Shown here: piece by piece, positions 26,822 through 37,070 of the stretch
Numbering within the stretch: the first letter of the stretch is position 1
Layout of the letters: each line of letters opens with the position of its first letter
Assembly (NCBI RefSeq): GCF_009746715.1
Contig: NZ_VRKW01000010.1
Location: 110,506 to 174,505, forward strand
Source: Ketobacter sp. MCCC 1A13808
Lineage (GTDB): Bacteria; Pseudomonadota; Gammaproteobacteria; Pseudomonadales; Ketobacteraceae
DNA length: 64,000 nucleotides
Reading direction: 5' to 3'
Notes under the pieces: generated by a model
Databases searched by the model: none
Seen by the model: only the letters and a program-made list of their open reading frames with translations
What the model was told of the DNA's origin: nothing
Translations under genes and position numbers: made by a program

Positions 26822-27067
26822 CCCACCCCTTCATTTCGGCTAAGATTAACCCTACCTTCACTTAGAAGGAGCCATATCGGGGCACCTGACCCTATACCGC
26901 TCCGCAAATAACCGAAACTCTGCCGCTTAACACTCCGGCAGCGCAGTCCAGTGCCTGTTTTTAGACGGCACCCTTTAACTTAATTGCGATCAATGCACCA
27001 AACTCTAACTTCTGATTCACAGCTGGTTTGGTTCTTGCATCGTCGGGATATACACGATCGAGGTTCT

Positions 27068-28213
27068 ATGAAAGCAGTGAATACAGTAAGGGTATCAAAG
27101 AATTACGAGCTACCCAGCCGGCTTATGGATCACCTGACAACCGCGGTTATGTTGTTGGATGATGACTTGCGTGTGATGTATATGAACCCCGCAGCAGAGC
27201 AACTCATGGCGGCAAGCATGTCCCAGCTGCTCGGCACGTCGATTCAGCATCTGTTTCATGACAACGATCAAAGTACGCAAGCGGATCTGCAAAGCGCGTT
27301 ACGGGATCTGCACCCCTTTACCAAACGTGAGGCGCAGGTATTTATCGGCAACAACCCACAACTGGTTACGATGGATTACACCATCACGCCGATCACTGCA
27401 TCGAATCAGACACACAGTCTGTTACTGGAGCTGCGCCCACTAGACCGTCTGATGCGCATCAGCCGTGAAGACAACATTCTTAACGCCCATCAAGCCACCC
27501 GAGCACTGGTGCGGGGCGTAGCTCATGAGGTTAAAAATCCGCTTGGGGGAATCAGGGGAGCGGCACAACTGCTGGCGAGGGAGCTGCCGGACGGTGCCAT
27601 GACGGAGTACACCGACATCATTATTGCCGAGGTAGACCGTCTCCGAAACCTAGTGGATCAGATGCTGGGGCCACGCAAGTTACCCAAGCTTGCCCTGGCT
27701 AACATTCACGAAGTTCTGGAGCGTGTGCGATCGGTACTCAGCGCAGAGACCGGCGAGCCGGGTTCTACCGACAGCGTACAGATTCACCGCGATTACGATC
27801 CCAGTCTGCCCGAGCTATGGGTCGACAAGGATCAAATGATACAAGCCATATTGAACATTGTGCGCAACGCCAAGCAAGCACTGAATGAGTCCGAGGATCA
27901 GGCCAATCCCATCGTGGTACTCAGAACCAGGGCATTGCGTCAGTTCACTATTGGCCATGTCCGCCACCGCCTGCTGGTGCTGGTGGAGATAGAGGATAAC
28001 GGCCCTGGGGTCAGCCGGGAAATGCAGGAAACGATGTTCTATCCGATGGTGAGTGGCCGGGCAAGCGGCACGGGCCTCGGACTTTCAATTTCTCAATCAA
28101 TAATAAGTCAGCATCACGGGCTGGTGGAATGCGATAGCCGCCCGGGTCAAACCATTTTCAGACTGCTGCTACCACTGGAACAACCAGAGGGGCAATTTAA
28201 CGTTGGAGCATAA
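27068..28213 (+). CDS. ntrB: nitrogen regulation sensor histidine kinase NtrB (NRII)
   Basis: About 381 residues from ATG 27068 (MKAVNTV), preferred over TTG 26984 because homologues begin shortly before the PAS domain. The PAS domain is about 15-125 (LTTAVMLLDDDLRVMYMNPAAEQLM), the phosphorylated His lies in VRGVAHEVKNPLGGIRGAAQLL (about 158), and the ATPase domain includes the N box IVRNAKQAL and G boxes EIEDNGPGV and GRASGTGLGLSIS. It phosphorylates or dephosphorylates NtrC according to PII state. Separated from ntrC by three bases. Confidence 0.96.
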   Translation: MKAVNTVRVSKNYELPSRLMDHLTTAVMLLDDDLRVMYMNPAAEQLMAASMSQLLGTSIQHLFHDNDQSTQADLQSALRDLHPFTKREAQVFIGNNPQLVTMDYTITPITASNQTHSLLLELRPLDRLMRISREDNILNAHQATRALVRGVAHEVKNPLGGIRGAAQLLARELPDGAMTEYTDIIIAEVDRLRNLVDQMLGPRKLPKLALANIHEVLERVRSVLSAETGEPGSTDSVQIHRDYDPSLPELWVDKDQMIQAILNIVRNAKQALNESEDQANPIVVLRTRALRQFTIGHVRHRLLVLVEIEDNGPGVSREMQETMFYPMVSGRASGTGLGLSISQSIISQHHGLVECDSRPGQTIFRLLLPLEQPEGQFNVGA

Positions 28214-28216
28214 ACC

Positions 28217-29653
28217 ATGCACGGACAAGAACACGTATGGATCATAGATGATGATAAATCCATTCGCTGGGTCCTCGAAAAGGCGCTTGCACAAGAAGGC
28301 ATCCATACCTCTACCTTCGACTCCGGGGACTCTGCGCTCAACAAACTGCGCAACGCCCAACCGGATGTAGTCATTACCGATGTGCGCATGCCCGGCACCG
28401 ATGGCCTCGGCTTGCTGGCGCATATCCAGGATAATTTCCCCAGCCTGCCCGTGATCATCATGACCGCGCACTCGGATCTGGACAGTGCCGTGCAATCCTA
28501 TCAGGGCGGTGCGTTTGAGTATCTACCCAAACCCTTTGATCTGGATGATGCCGTCTCCTTGGTGAAACGTGCCATTACCCATAGCCAGGAACAGCAAGGC
28601 ACATCTCCGGATGCCGTGTTCAACACCAATACCGATATCATCGGCGAAGCGCCGGCCATGCAGGAGGTGTTTCGCGCCATTGGCCGGCTCTCTCATTCCA
28701 ACATCACGGTGCTCATCAACGGTGAATCCGGTACCGGTAAAGAGCTGGTGGCCAGCGCGTTACACCGCCACAGCCCACGCTCCGAAAAGCCCTTCATCGC
28801 CCTGAATATGGCAGCGATCCCCAAAGACCTGATCGAATCGGAATTGTTCGGCCACGAGAAAGGGGCGTTCACCGGCGCAGCGGCTCAACGTCAGGGGCGC
28901 TTCGAACAAGCCAATGGCGGCACCCTGTTTCTGGATGAAATCGGCGATATGCCGCTGGATGCGCAAACGCGCTTACTGCGGGTTCTTGCGGACGGTACTT
29001 TCTACCGCGTTGGTGGACATACAGCCGTAAAAGTGGATGTTCGTATTATTGCCGCCACCCACCAGAATCTGGAGCAGCTGGTTAAAGAGGGCAAGTTCCG
29101 GGAAGATTTATTCCACCGTCTGAACGTGATCCGTGTTCACCTGCCAAAACTCAATGAGCGACGCGAAGACATTCCGCAATTAGCCGGCCACTTCCTGCAA
29201 AAGGCCGCCAAGGAGCTTAATGTCGAAACCAAGGTTTTGTTATCCGAAACTGAAGAATACATGATGACGCTGGACTGGAAAGGCAATGTGCGACAATTGG
29301 AGAACACCTGCCGCTGGTTAACGGTAATGGCGTCAGGCCGCGAAGTATTGATCAATGACCTGCCTCCTGAGCTGCTGGAAACGCACGGCTCACAAGACGC
29401 CTCATCAAACTGGGAACAGGGTTTGCGTGGCTGGGCTGATCAAGCTCTATCCCGCGGTCAGCGGGGATTACTGGACAAAGCCGTACCGGCCTTTGAGCGC
29501 ATAATGATCGAAACTGCGCTCAAGCACACCGCCGGCCGGCGTCGCGATGCTGCGGAGCTGCTGGGCTGGGGACGCAACACCTTAACCCGTAAAATCAAGG
29601 AGCTGGGTATGAATGGGTCTAACTCCGACGATGACGATGAAGGTGACGGGTAA
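28217..29653 (+). CDS. ntrC: nitrogen regulation response regulator NtrC (NRI)
   Basis: A 478-residue sigma-54 activator. Receiver domain 1-120 with phospho-acceptor Asp55 ([10 protein letters not shown]); AAA+ domain about 145-375 with Walker A GESGTGKE, the sigma-54 contact loop GAFTGA, and Walker [13 protein letters not shown]; Fis-type helix-turn-helix at the C-terminus ([26 protein letters not shown]). Expected to bind the sites before glnA and ntrB. Confidence 0.97.
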   Translation: MHGQEHVWIIDDDKSIRWVLEKALAQEGIHTSTFDSGDSALNKLRNAQPDVVITDVRMPGTDGLGLLAHIQDNFPSLPVIIMTAHSDLDSAVQSYQGGAFEYLPKPFDLDDAVSLVKRAITHSQEQQGTSPDAVFNTNTDIIGEAPAMQEVFRAIGRLSHSNITVLINGESGTGKELVASALHRHSPRSEKPFIALNMAAIPKDLIESELFGHEKGAFTGAAAQRQGRFEQANGGTLFLDEIGDMPLDAQTRLLRVLADGTFYRVGGHTAVKVDVRIIAATHQNLEQLVKEGKFREDLFHRLNVIRVHLPKLNERREDIPQLAGHFLQKAAKELNVETKVLLSETEEYMMTLDWKGNVRQLENTCRWLTVMASGREVLINDLPPELLETHGSQDASSNWEQGLRGWADQALSRGQRGLLDKAVPAFERIMIETALKHTAGRRRDAAELLGWGRNTLTRKIKELGMNGSNSDDDDEGDG

Positions 29654-29663
29654 AACAGCGGGG

Positions 29664-30287
29664 TTAATCAAACTGCGCTGACTTTGAACTAAGCGTATAA
29701 AAATCCCAGGCATCCAATAAATCACGGGGCAACACACGCCCCGTTGATAACTCAGGCAACGCATTGCGCGCGAAAAAACGCGCATCAAGGGTTTCCGGCC
29801 CATGCTGCAGAGGCTCGCGGTGTTCGCGCTCGCACAAAAAATACAACTTATAAAAGTCCCGGGTATCCGGATCGTATTCCCATTTTGCTTTATGACGCAG
29901 GGCATACAAATAACGGGCTTTGACTTTGATACCTGCTTCTTCGAACACTTCTTTTTCTACACTTTCCGCTGCCGACAACCCGACGTCGGCATAGCCGCCC
30001 GGTAACGTCCAACGACCATCTTCCTTTTCATGCACCAATAATATTTTATCGTCTTCGATGAGCGCACCCCGCACTTCAACTTTTGGCGTTACATAGCCTT
30101 TTTCCATAGGACCGACCAAACCCAGGATACGGGTCACCGGCACTTGACCGAGCTGGCCCAGCATGGTGGTCGCTATATGGGATATTTCCTGGTAACGCTC
30201 ACGATCAAACGGATCACGAGTGAACTCCGATCCGGTCACGGCCAATGCTTGCAGCCGCTTCGCCATTTTCAACCAACTATCTTCCAT
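29664..30287 (-). CDS. Nudix hydrolase
   Basis: A 207-residue cytosolic hydrolase with an N-terminal helical extension (about 1-65, LKMAKRLQALAVTGSEFTRDPFDRERYQEIS) and a Nudix domain. The Nudix box GGYADVGLSAAESVEKEVFEEAGI (about 112-135) is intact except Lys for the usual Arg. Members with this N-terminal domain act on nucleoside diphosphate sugars or related compounds; the substrate is not predictable here. Convergent with ntrC. Confidence 0.85.
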   Translation of the reverse strand: MEDSWLKMAKRLQALAVTGSEFTRDPFDRERYQEISHIATTMLGQLGQVPVTRILGLVGPMEKGYVTPKVEVRGALIEDDKILLVHEKEDGRWTLPGGYADVGLSAAESVEKEVFEEAGIKVKARYLYALRHKAKWEYDPDTRDFYKLYFLCEREHREPLQHGPETLDARFFARNALPELSTGRVLPRDLLDAWDFYTLSSKSAQFD

Positions 30288-30318
30288 GGGGTTATGCTCC
30301 GTACTGCGTCAAGCGATA

Positions 30319-31062
30319 TTAAAATGCTTTCTCTACAATTTTATCCGGAAGCATCGGCATCACTTTACCCAATACTGCCCAAGGCATTGCCGGAACAATG
30401 ATATTGCTGTGATGTTTAAGAATGCCACTTACAATTGCCTTTGCCGCTTTGTCTGCAGGAATCACGAAAGGGAATTTTTCCATACCCGGGGTAAGCTCTG
30501 TCTTCACATACCCGGGATGTACGGCAATCACTTCAATACCGTGCTTTTTCAGCTCTATTCGGGTGGCATCCAAATAATTGCTAAAGCCGGCCTTGGAGGC
30601 TGAATAGGCGGCGCTGCCCGGAATTCCCTTGAACGCTGAAACCGAGGAAATTCCCACTACCGTGCCGCTTTTTTTCTTCCTGAATATTCTTACGGCCGCA
30701 TCCACTGTGGCCATACCGCCAATCAGGTTCACCTGAATGACGTTAATGTCCTGGCTGAAGTCGCCTTTGCCGGTGCGGTTAACACCGGTGATACCCGCAT
30801 TGGCAATCACACAATCAAGGCTACCGAGCGCACGGTGCGCTTGTTCTAATGCCGCAGGCACGGTTTCTGGTTGAGCCACATCCAGACCAATGCATACCAC
30901 ATTAACGTTGCTGTGCTGCGCCTTGATTTCCAACGCCAATTGCTCGAGCAGCTCCGTACGCCGGGCTAACAAAGCCAGACTTGCGCCTTTGCGGGCAAAT
31001 TCGAGCGCCAGGGCTTTACCAATTCCGGAAGAAGCGCCGGTTATTGCTACGGTTCGAAACAT
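30319..31062 (-). CDS. short-chain dehydrogenase/reductase
   Basis: A 247-residue NAD(P)-dependent oxidoreductase: cofactor motif TGASSGIGKALALEFA (9-24), NAG in VIANAGITG (about 88), catalytic Ser in GISSVSAFKG and the Tyr-x3-Lys motif YSASKAG (about 152). HPGYVKTELTPGM follows. Substrate unknown; DltE-like members resemble it. 31 bases upstream of, and possibly co-transcribed with, the Nudix gene. Confidence 0.87.
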   Translation of the reverse strand: MFRTVAITGASSGIGKALALEFARKGASLALLARRTELLEQLALEIKAQHSNVNVVCIGLDVAQPETVPAALEQAHRALGSLDCVIANAGITGVNRTGKGDFSQDINVIQVNLIGGMATVDAAVRIFRKKKSGTVVGISSVSAFKGIPGSAAYSASKAGFSNYLDATRIELKKHGIEVIAVHPGYVKTELTPGMEKFPFVIPADKAAKAIVSGILKHHSNIIVPAMPWAVLGKVMPMLPDKIVEKAF

Positions 31063-31160
31063 AATCCACCTTCAGTCTGTAGGGAAAATAGAAGCAGCGG
31101 CCTAACATAGACTGAAGGGTTTAACACTTCCAACGGGAGGGATCAACTCACCAACCCAGC

Positions 31161-34100
31161 TTAGCGATAAGATTCGCGCTTATATATGACCGGTGAGTTT
31201 TTACCACCGTAGATTCCGAAGGTCGCAGTGGCTCCAGCGGCCTCCGCAACGCCATCGCCGTTAAAATCGAACTGCATAAAATCCGGACCTAATAAATTGA
31301 CATTAACCTGACCGCTGTTGCCCACACCCGGAGCGGAAAAAACCACTCTTCCCAGCCCATCCACTAAACCGTCCAGTGCTGGGGCCGTATTGCCCTCCAG
31401 GTTGCCTTTCCTGGCCGGATAATACTGCAAACCAACCGTGATCCCGGTGGTACCGGTACACGCACCCGGACTGGTGGCAGCAACATTGTCGGCACCGTTT
31501 ACGTAGAAGCCGTACATACCCCCACTCAATTGCCAATATTCGCTGCGAAGCGGCAGAATAAGTGTGTTGATTTCCGGACCGAAGTTATTATCTATATTCA
31601 GCCGGCCATACAGTATTCGGGTGCCACCAATACCACTGAGAGTAAAAGGCCGACAGCTGTCGGTTACCCCATCCCCATTGGTATCAACCTCGTAACACAC
31701 ACCATCCAGATCGGTCAGATTGTTGCCGCTATCATCAGGAAAAACCAAATCCAGGTCGGCATCAAACGGAATCTCCCCGGCACCGGGTTGCAAAGGTTTG
31801 CTATAACGAATCGCGTAAGGCGCTTCACTGTAGCCACTGACGGTTTGGATAAACTGCCCGGGCACAACGTCATCAGTCACTGACATTACGGGCGTAGCCG
31901 GGGTCGACAGCGCACTGCCGGAAGCAAGCGGCAGTCCATTATCAACGAAAGTCCCGCTCACTGCAGAAAACTTGTTGAATGTGCCTGCGTAATTCTGCGT
32001 AACCACATTATCGCGATTGCGCGCGGTGAACGTTAGCTGAGGTGGCGTGTCGAGCCCGAAACTCTGCCCAAAATAGGTAAAGTCACAATCCCAATCATTT
32101 ATGTTATCGCCATCGGAATCAAGCCAGCCATCGGTCAGGTTCACGGTATTCGACGTCACATCAAAATGATGGGGTATAAAACGACCCACATAACCGGACG
32201 CACCCAAAAGAGCCACACCGCTGTTCAAATAGGATGCGTCACTAGCCGCCTTTAATTCAATGATACCTACTTCGCTGTAACGGTATGTGCCCGTACTGAT
32301 GCCACCCGAAAAGGGGCCGGGGCCTGCTGATAGGATGCCGGGATTACCGCTCACCGGGGTGATCAATTGTGCAGTGACATTCACCACCACGTTTTCCTGC
32401 CCGAAACTTTGAGTGACGCCATTGTCACTGAGATTGGCCAGCGTGGAGGGATCAGTGTCAGCAAAGCCATCGGGAACCCCATTGCCATCGCTATCATCGG
32501 CAGCGTCGTACAACATACCGCTAACGGACACCGAAAACGGATCACCCGCCTTAACATAGGCCGGGCCGTCCGCGTTTGCAGCACTGAGCCCGGATGATTC
32601 AAACTGGTTATGCCAATCGTTGCCTTGAGCCACCACATACAGGCCGAAAGGACGTACGGTTATAGGCGCGCCTTTGTCCTGCTCTCCTTCAATTTGTGCC
32701 CCCGGCGAACTGACCGCAAAATCACTGACGTCATCCAGAACATGCAGATTAAAATCCCCCACATCACTGGTACGCAGGTTGAGTGCGCCGACCCCGCCCG
32801 TGACATCCACAGACAAGGTCGTCGGGTTGGTGCCATCGGAACTCAGCGGGCTGTATCCCGCACTGCCGGAGAGCGCAGGAACCACTGCAGGGGGTGAAAG
32901 GCTTGCGGTCGGGGTCACCCAAAATTTCAAATCAATCTGGGCATCAAAATCCTCGGGCTCGCACTCTTCTTTCGCCTCATTAAATAACAAATACGCGACG
33001 CTAAGATCATGATCGCGTCCGGCGATCACATCCCAGCCGCTAGCGGACTCATTCCTGATCGTAATTCCCGCGTTCAGGAATTGAATGGCCGTGGACGTAT
33101 TTGAGATAGATTCTGCGCTCGCGTTCACCGTGACCTGCGCGCTGCCCACACGAGCGTGGTCTAAGGACAGCGTTACCACGCCGTTATCAGCGGCGGCGTA
33201 AGTGTAACTTGCCGCGCCGTCACCGGCAGTGCCATTATTTAAACTACCGGCACCGCTGCTGACACTCCAGTCACCTGCACTACTGGTCATACCCAAGGTG
33301 ATTGTGCCAGTGTAATCCGTAATGGGGTTGCCACTGGAATCAATAGCGGTAATGGTGACAAGAGCGGTTCCACAGGCACTGGCGCTGGCTGGCACAGTGA
33401 TTTCGAAATGGTCCAAAACCGGGGTGTCATCTACAGCAACGCAGGTTGACAGCGCGGAGCTGGGAATGGTCCGTTTACTTTGCGAAGGAGGATCCCAGCG
33501 TAGCACAATGGAACCCGTGTCATAAAAAATGAAGCCCTGACGATCGTAATAAAAATCCTGCACGATGGGATAGTAAACTCCTTGCGTCAGTGACTTGGCT
33601 GCAGAAGTTCGGGTCACTGCATTGGAGCCGTCGGCTCCCCAATAATTAATTATTGATGCAGAAAGATCACCTACCCAAAGCCGGGATCCGTCATTCGTTT
33701 CTGTTTCGAACACAAAATTGCCGGATTCAGCAGGCAACAAAAACCCTTTCCAGCGTGCAGAAACATCGGTGCCACACAACCCAGGAAAAAAAATACAAAG
33801 AAACCCACCGTTATAAGTTTCATCAATCACCGGATCCACTTTGATTGTAACATCGCCGCTATAATCTTTGCGATTATAAAGCTCCCCAACCAACCCAGAC
33901 TCTGTTGTTGAATAGAAAAAAGTATCCGATGACGCGCTAATACCGGAACCGTTTTGGTCTTGTATATTAGCGACGTTAACTGTGTATTTTGTCAGGTTAC
34001 CCAGCGTAGAATTCAAGGTTAAAACAGTACTGTTAGCACTCGTGCTAAAGACAGCGGACGTCACCGTATGTCCGCTAACGGAATAGTTCGCTACGTTATT

Positions 34101-34286
34101 GGTCGTTACGGTGTTGAGCTGGGAATAACCAGCCCCGCTTTTAAAAGCCACCACCACTTGGTTATTGGCTCCGCATCGTGGCGCACCATAATACAATGCA
34201 GGATTAGCAGCCATTGCCGAAGGCACCACTAACAAGGCTCCGATCAGCAAACCGAACTTCAACTTACAGAGCCGATACCTCACCAT
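31161..34286 (-). CDS. mshQ: MshQ-like pilus-associated protein with PA14 domain
   Basis: About 1041 residues from ATG 34286 (MVRYRLCK), signal peptide to about 26. Order: an SbsA-type Ig-like domain (about 27-125), a PA14-like segment (about 130-275: GLVGELYNRKDYSGD, ARWKGFLLPAESGNFVFETETNDGSRLWVG), a Big/Ig-like domain (about 290-395: ITAIDSSGNPITDYTGTITL), then the long DUF6701 region typical of MshQ proteins. Last gene of the msh operon. Likely an exported pilus-tip or cell-surface component; its function in MSHA systems is not well defined. Confidence 0.85.
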   Translation of the reverse strand: MVRYRLCKLKFGLLIGALLVVPSAMAANPALYYGAPRCGANNQVVVAFKSGAGYSQLNTVTTNNVANYSVSGHTVTSAVFSTSANSTVLTLNSTLGNLTKYTVNVANIQDQNGSGISASSDTFFYSTTESGLVGELYNRKDYSGDVTIKVDPVIDETYNGGFLCIFFPGLCGTDVSARWKGFLLPAESGNFVFETETNDGSRLWVGDLSASIINYWGADGSNAVTRTSAAKSLTQGVYYPIVQDFYYDRQGFIFYDTGSIVLRWDPPSQSKRTIPSSALSTCVAVDDTPVLDHFEITVPASASACGTALVTITAIDSSGNPITDYTGTITLGMTSSAGDWSVSSGAGSLNNGTAGDGAASYTYAAADNGVVTLSLDHARVGSAQVTVNASAESISNTSTAIQFLNAGITIRNESASGWDVIAGRDHDLSVAYLLFNEAKEECEPEDFDAQIDLKFWVTPTASLSPPAVVPALSGSAGYSPLSSDGTNPTTLSVDVTGGVGALNLRTSDVGDFNLHVLDDVSDFAVSSPGAQIEGEQDKGAPITVRPFGLYVVAQGNDWHNQFESSGLSAANADGPAYVKAGDPFSVSVSGMLYDAADDSDGNGVPDGFADTDPSTLANLSDNGVTQSFGQENVVVNVTAQLITPVSGNPGILSAGPGPFSGGISTGTYRYSEVGIIELKAASDASYLNSGVALLGASGYVGRFIPHHFDVTSNTVNLTDGWLDSDGDNINDWDCDFTYFGQSFGLDTPPQLTFTARNRDNVVTQNYAGTFNKFSAVSGTFVDNGLPLASGSALSTPATPVMSVTDDVVPGQFIQTVSGYSEAPYAIRYSKPLQPGAGEIPFDADLDLVFPDDSGNNLTDLDGVCYEVDTNGDGVTDSCRPFTLSGIGGTRILYGRLNIDNNFGPEINTLILPLRSEYWQLSGGMYGFYVNGADNVAATSPGACTGTTGITVGLQYYPARKGNLEGNTAPALDGLVDGLGRVVFSAPGVGNSGQVNVNLLGPDFMQFDFNGDGVAEAAGATATFGIYGGKNSPVIYKRESYR

Positions 34287-34332
34287 AATTACACCCACGA
34301 TTGTCTGCTCAACCTTACCCAGAACTGACCGG

Positions 34333-34767
34333 TTAACCCGACTGTTTAATTAGCATTTCAACCTGCGACGACCGGAACACGTAATCCGGATCATCCACCC
34401 CTAAACCTTTGGTACTGGCGGCAGCACTGATCTGATAGCTTTGAACACTGGTTGCACCGGCCTCCTGGTAGGATTGGCTTGCACAGGTGACAACCACCTG
34501 AAACATCCCGACATCCAGTGTGCTACTACCACTACAACTTCCATTCGCACTAACCTGGTACAACCCCCACTCCAATCCGCTTTGCGCAGCCCAATAAGCG
34601 CGGGTAGACAATAACCCCTGATTCACACCCACCGTTTGCCCTGCACCTAACCGCACCATCGCCGCAACCATCAATGCAATAATAACCACAATGAAAATGG
34701 CGGCCGGTAGAGCAAATCCGCTGTGCCGCCCGCGGTGATATTGATGTCTGCTCTTGCTAGGGAACAT
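34333..34767 (-). CDS. mshP: MSHA biogenesis protein MshP
   Basis: A 144-residue minor pilin-like protein: basic N-terminus, then HSGFALPAAIFIVVIIALMVAAMVRLGAGQ (hydrophobic stalk, PilX/MshP type) and YWAAQSGLEWGLYQV. The Gly-Phe site could be cut by prepilin peptidase although the +5 Glu is absent, as is normal for MshP. Two Cys in GSCSG and VTCAS. Overlaps mshO by 11 bases. Confidence 0.85.
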   Translation of the reverse strand: MFPSKSRHQYHRGRHSGFALPAAIFIVVIIALMVAAMVRLGAGQTVGVNQGLLSTRAYWAAQSGLEWGLYQVSANGSCSGSSTLDVGMFQVVVTCASQSYQEAGATSVQSYQISAAASTKGLGVDDPDYVFRSSQVEMLIKQSG

Positions 34768-35617
34768 TATTAATCTGAACCTGTTTCATAAGTGTAGTGG
34801 ACTGCTCACCATCCGATAGCGTCAATTGCAGTGAAACGACAGCATTACGCGCCAACGAACCACTGCTGTAACGCAGAACACAGTTACTAACTTGGTTAGC
34901 CAACGTCGCATCGGCTGCACTACTTAACGGGCTTGCGCCGGCATTGGTTGGCTGACTTTCTTGAATAGCGTAGTTTCCATAGCGAATAAGAGTGCCATTG
35001 GCGGCATCGCAGTGGTAGGTAATCGCGCCGTTTACCAAATACATTTTCTGATTCGGTGAACGCTGGGAAAATTGATGGGCGGTATCCAGACTCACTACAT
35101 CCTGAGCACCATTGTTGGTTACACTCACTCCGGGGGAAGAAATAACATGGGCCTGCGCCGATGGGTTTGAGGCATAAAGATTAGCGCCCAACACCGGAGC
35201 CCCACCGTTGGTCAATCCCAGGTTATAGACCACCACCTGCCCACCACTGAAAGCTTGTGATGAGGAAATCATATCGGCGAGAACATCAAAGCTTGCGTCT
35301 GCCGTGGAAAAGTCCAGCTTGTCAGAAGTACCCGACGCATCCTCTTCACTGCGGTAAGGCGCAGCCAAAACAACCGGCACCAACTCCAAATAGTTACCAT
35401 TCACCCGAACGCTATTGGGTACAGCACGATGAATATCCAACGCTATTTTTTGTAGTGCGGAGTCCGCCATCTGCACAAGTTGGGCACGCTGTTGCAATTG
35501 TACGTAACCCGACATTTGGCGACCCACCAAAACCGACATCATCACGGCAATAATACCGGCGACGGTGATCACCACAATTAATTCGATCAAGGTGAATCCA
35601 GTTGAACGCCGCATCAA
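34757..35617 (-). CDS. mshO: MSHA minor pilin MshO
   Basis: A 286-residue prepilin with a short leader MMRRSTG and the class III signal G-FTLIELIVVITVAGIIAVMM (Glu5 present). The long C-terminal domain is PilW/MshO-like (QKIALDIHRAVPNSVRV). Forms part of the pilus initiation complex. Overlaps mshD by four bases. Confidence 0.87.
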   Translation of the reverse strand: MMRRSTGFTLIELIVVITVAGIIAVMMSVLVGRQMSGYVQLQQRAQLVQMADSALQKIALDIHRAVPNSVRVNGNYLELVPVVLAAPYRSEEDASGTSDKLDFSTADASFDVLADMISSSQAFSGGQVVVYNLGLTNGGAPVLGANLYASNPSAQAHVISSPGVSVTNNGAQDVVSLDTAHQFSQRSPNQKMYLVNGAITYHCDAANGTLIRYGNYAIQESQPTNAGASPLSSAADATLANQVSNCVLRYSSGSLARNAVVSLQLTLSDGEQSTTLMKQVQINNVP

Positions 35618-36081
35618 TAACGCGTCCTGTAACTGGTCACTACCAGGGCATCCCCCAGAGGATGGGAAACCGTCACCGTCACTTTCAATGCATCGTTATT
35701 ATCTGTAATCGAGATGTCACTGCCCGCGGCAACCACTTCAACGCTGACGCCATAGCCGTCTAAACCCATGTCGTTGCCCGCTACATCTTCTATATCAGTC
35801 GCGCTGTATGTATGGTAATCGCAGACATCAGCGTATTCCGAGCGATCGTCCGGAGGAGCCGGACAGGCACCGGAGAAAGACGCGGGGAACTCTTTTGAAG
35901 CAATTTCTTCCATAAAGGAATCAGCAATCGCTAACGATTGCTGATAAATCATCGGATCCGCCGAACGGGAAACCAAGCCGGCGTAAACCGACATCATGCC
36001 GACAAAAGCAACGGATACAATCACAATCGCTATGATCAATTCCACCAAAGTCAACCCAGCAGCCTTAACAAGAGGCGTCAT
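35614..36081 (-). CDS. mshD: MSHA minor pilin MshD
   Basis: A 155-residue prepilin, PilV/MshD type: leader MTPLVKAAG, then LTLVELIIAIVIVSVAFVGMMSVYAGL with Glu5, followed by YQQSLAIADSFMEEIASKEFP. The cleavage site is Gly-Leu rather than Gly-Phe. Translationally coupled with mshC (4-base overlap) and mshO. Confidence 0.87.
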   Translation of the reverse strand: MTPLVKAAGLTLVELIIAIVIVSVAFVGMMSVYAGLVSRSADPMIYQQSLAIADSFMEEIASKEFPASFSGACPAPPDDRSEYADVCDYHTYSATDIEDVAGNDMGLDGYGVSVEVVAAGSDISITDNNDALKVTVTVSHPLGDALVVTSYRTRY

Positions 36082-36551
36082 CGCACAAACCCCGTTTCAC
36101 CATCCACACTGAATGTTCGACTGCCAATGGTGAAAGTTTGTGTGGAGGAATAGACCGTAAAAACACTCGCGCTAACACTGCCTGCGCGACCTTGGCTGTC
36201 AAACACCAGATTGGCGGCCCCGGTGCCGGCGGGGGCATCCACGTTGCGGAAATTTTCACTCTGATCTTCTGGTCGTTTCACCACTGCAGAAAAATCGAAA
36301 GCACTGCTGTTGCAATCCGTATCCCGCTGCAACTCAAATTGCGAGCTGGTGATCGCAAGGCGGGTATAACAGCCTTTGGTCACTGAAAACTGTCGTGCAT
36401 AACGGGCCGCGTGCACCACATCGTCATAGAAAAACCGATCTTCAAATATATCAGCCGAAAAAAAACGGGGGCCAGCCACAGCGGCCAGCACCCCGATTAA
36501 AACGATTACCATGATCAATTCGACCAAGGTAAAACCTTCGTTGGCTTTCAT
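36078..36551 (-). CDS. mshC: MSHA minor pilin MshC
   Basis: About 157 residues from ATG 36551 (MKANEGFTLVE), giving a normal six-residue leader; the GTG at 36593 would start inside mshA. Prepilin signal G-FTLVELIMVIVLIGVLAAVAGPRFF. FEDRFFYDDVVHAARYARQFSVTKGCYTR is typical of MshC. No strong Shine-Dalgarno, suggesting coupling with mshA. Confidence 0.85.
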   Translation of the reverse strand: MKANEGFTLVELIMVIVLIGVLAAVAGPRFFSADIFEDRFFYDDVVHAARYARQFSVTKGCYTRLAITSSQFELQRDTDCNSSAFDFSAVVKRPEDQSENFRNVDAPAGTGAANLVFDSQGRAGSVSASVFTVYSSTQTFTIGSRTFSVDGETGFVR

Positions 36552-36573
36552 TTTGAAATCATGAAAACCCGTA

Positions 36574-37029
36574 TTAAGGTGTACATGTATCACCGGCAGC
36601 GTTCATAGCGCCAACTGTGGAAATGGCGGGGGCAGTATTGACCGCAGCCGCAGCGGTATAATTAAAGCATGGGTCCGACTCTTCACCGCCAACCGTGGTG
36701 ATAATACCACCGGAACAGGTGTAGTCCGTAGCACCCAGGTTTGCAGCCAAACAAACGCTCGCTGCGGTTGGATAGCCGTACGCCAGAGCGATTGCCGTTC
36801 CTTCCATCGAGACCGAGCCGGTAGCGCCGTTCTGATTATTTGCAAGCGCGGATGCGTGGGCTATAGCGGAAGCCGATTTGACAGCGCCTAATGCCGCTTG
36901 AATGGTAGCAGTTTCAGCGCTGCCGCTGAGATCCGCAAACCGAGGCAACGCGAAAGCGGACAGTATGCCCAGTATCACGATAACCATGATTAATTCTATT
37001 AAAGTAAAACCTGATTGTTGCTTGTTCAT
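36574..37029 (-). CDS. mshA: MSHA major pilin MshA
   Basis: A 151-residue type IV pilin from ATG 37029 with GAGG 8 bases before it. Leader MNKQQSG, then FTLIELIMVIVILGILSAFALPRF, then ADLSGSAETATIQAALGAVKSASAIAHASALA, an Ala-rich pilin core. Cys residues in SVCLAA, YTCSGG, DPCFNY and DTCTP give two possible disulfide loops. Main subunit of the mannose-sensitive haemagglutinin-type pilus, used for surface attachment in relatives. Confidence 0.92.
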   Translation of the reverse strand: MNKQQSGFTLIELIMVIVILGILSAFALPRFADLSGSAETATIQAALGAVKSASAIAHASALANNQNGATGSVSMEGTAIALAYGYPTAASVCLAANLGATDYTCSGGIITTVGGEESDPCFNYTAAAAVNTAPAISTVGAMNAAGDTCTP

Positions 37030-37070
37030 CTTGCTACCTCTTTTTAAAAATAATTCAACCGGCACGACCA

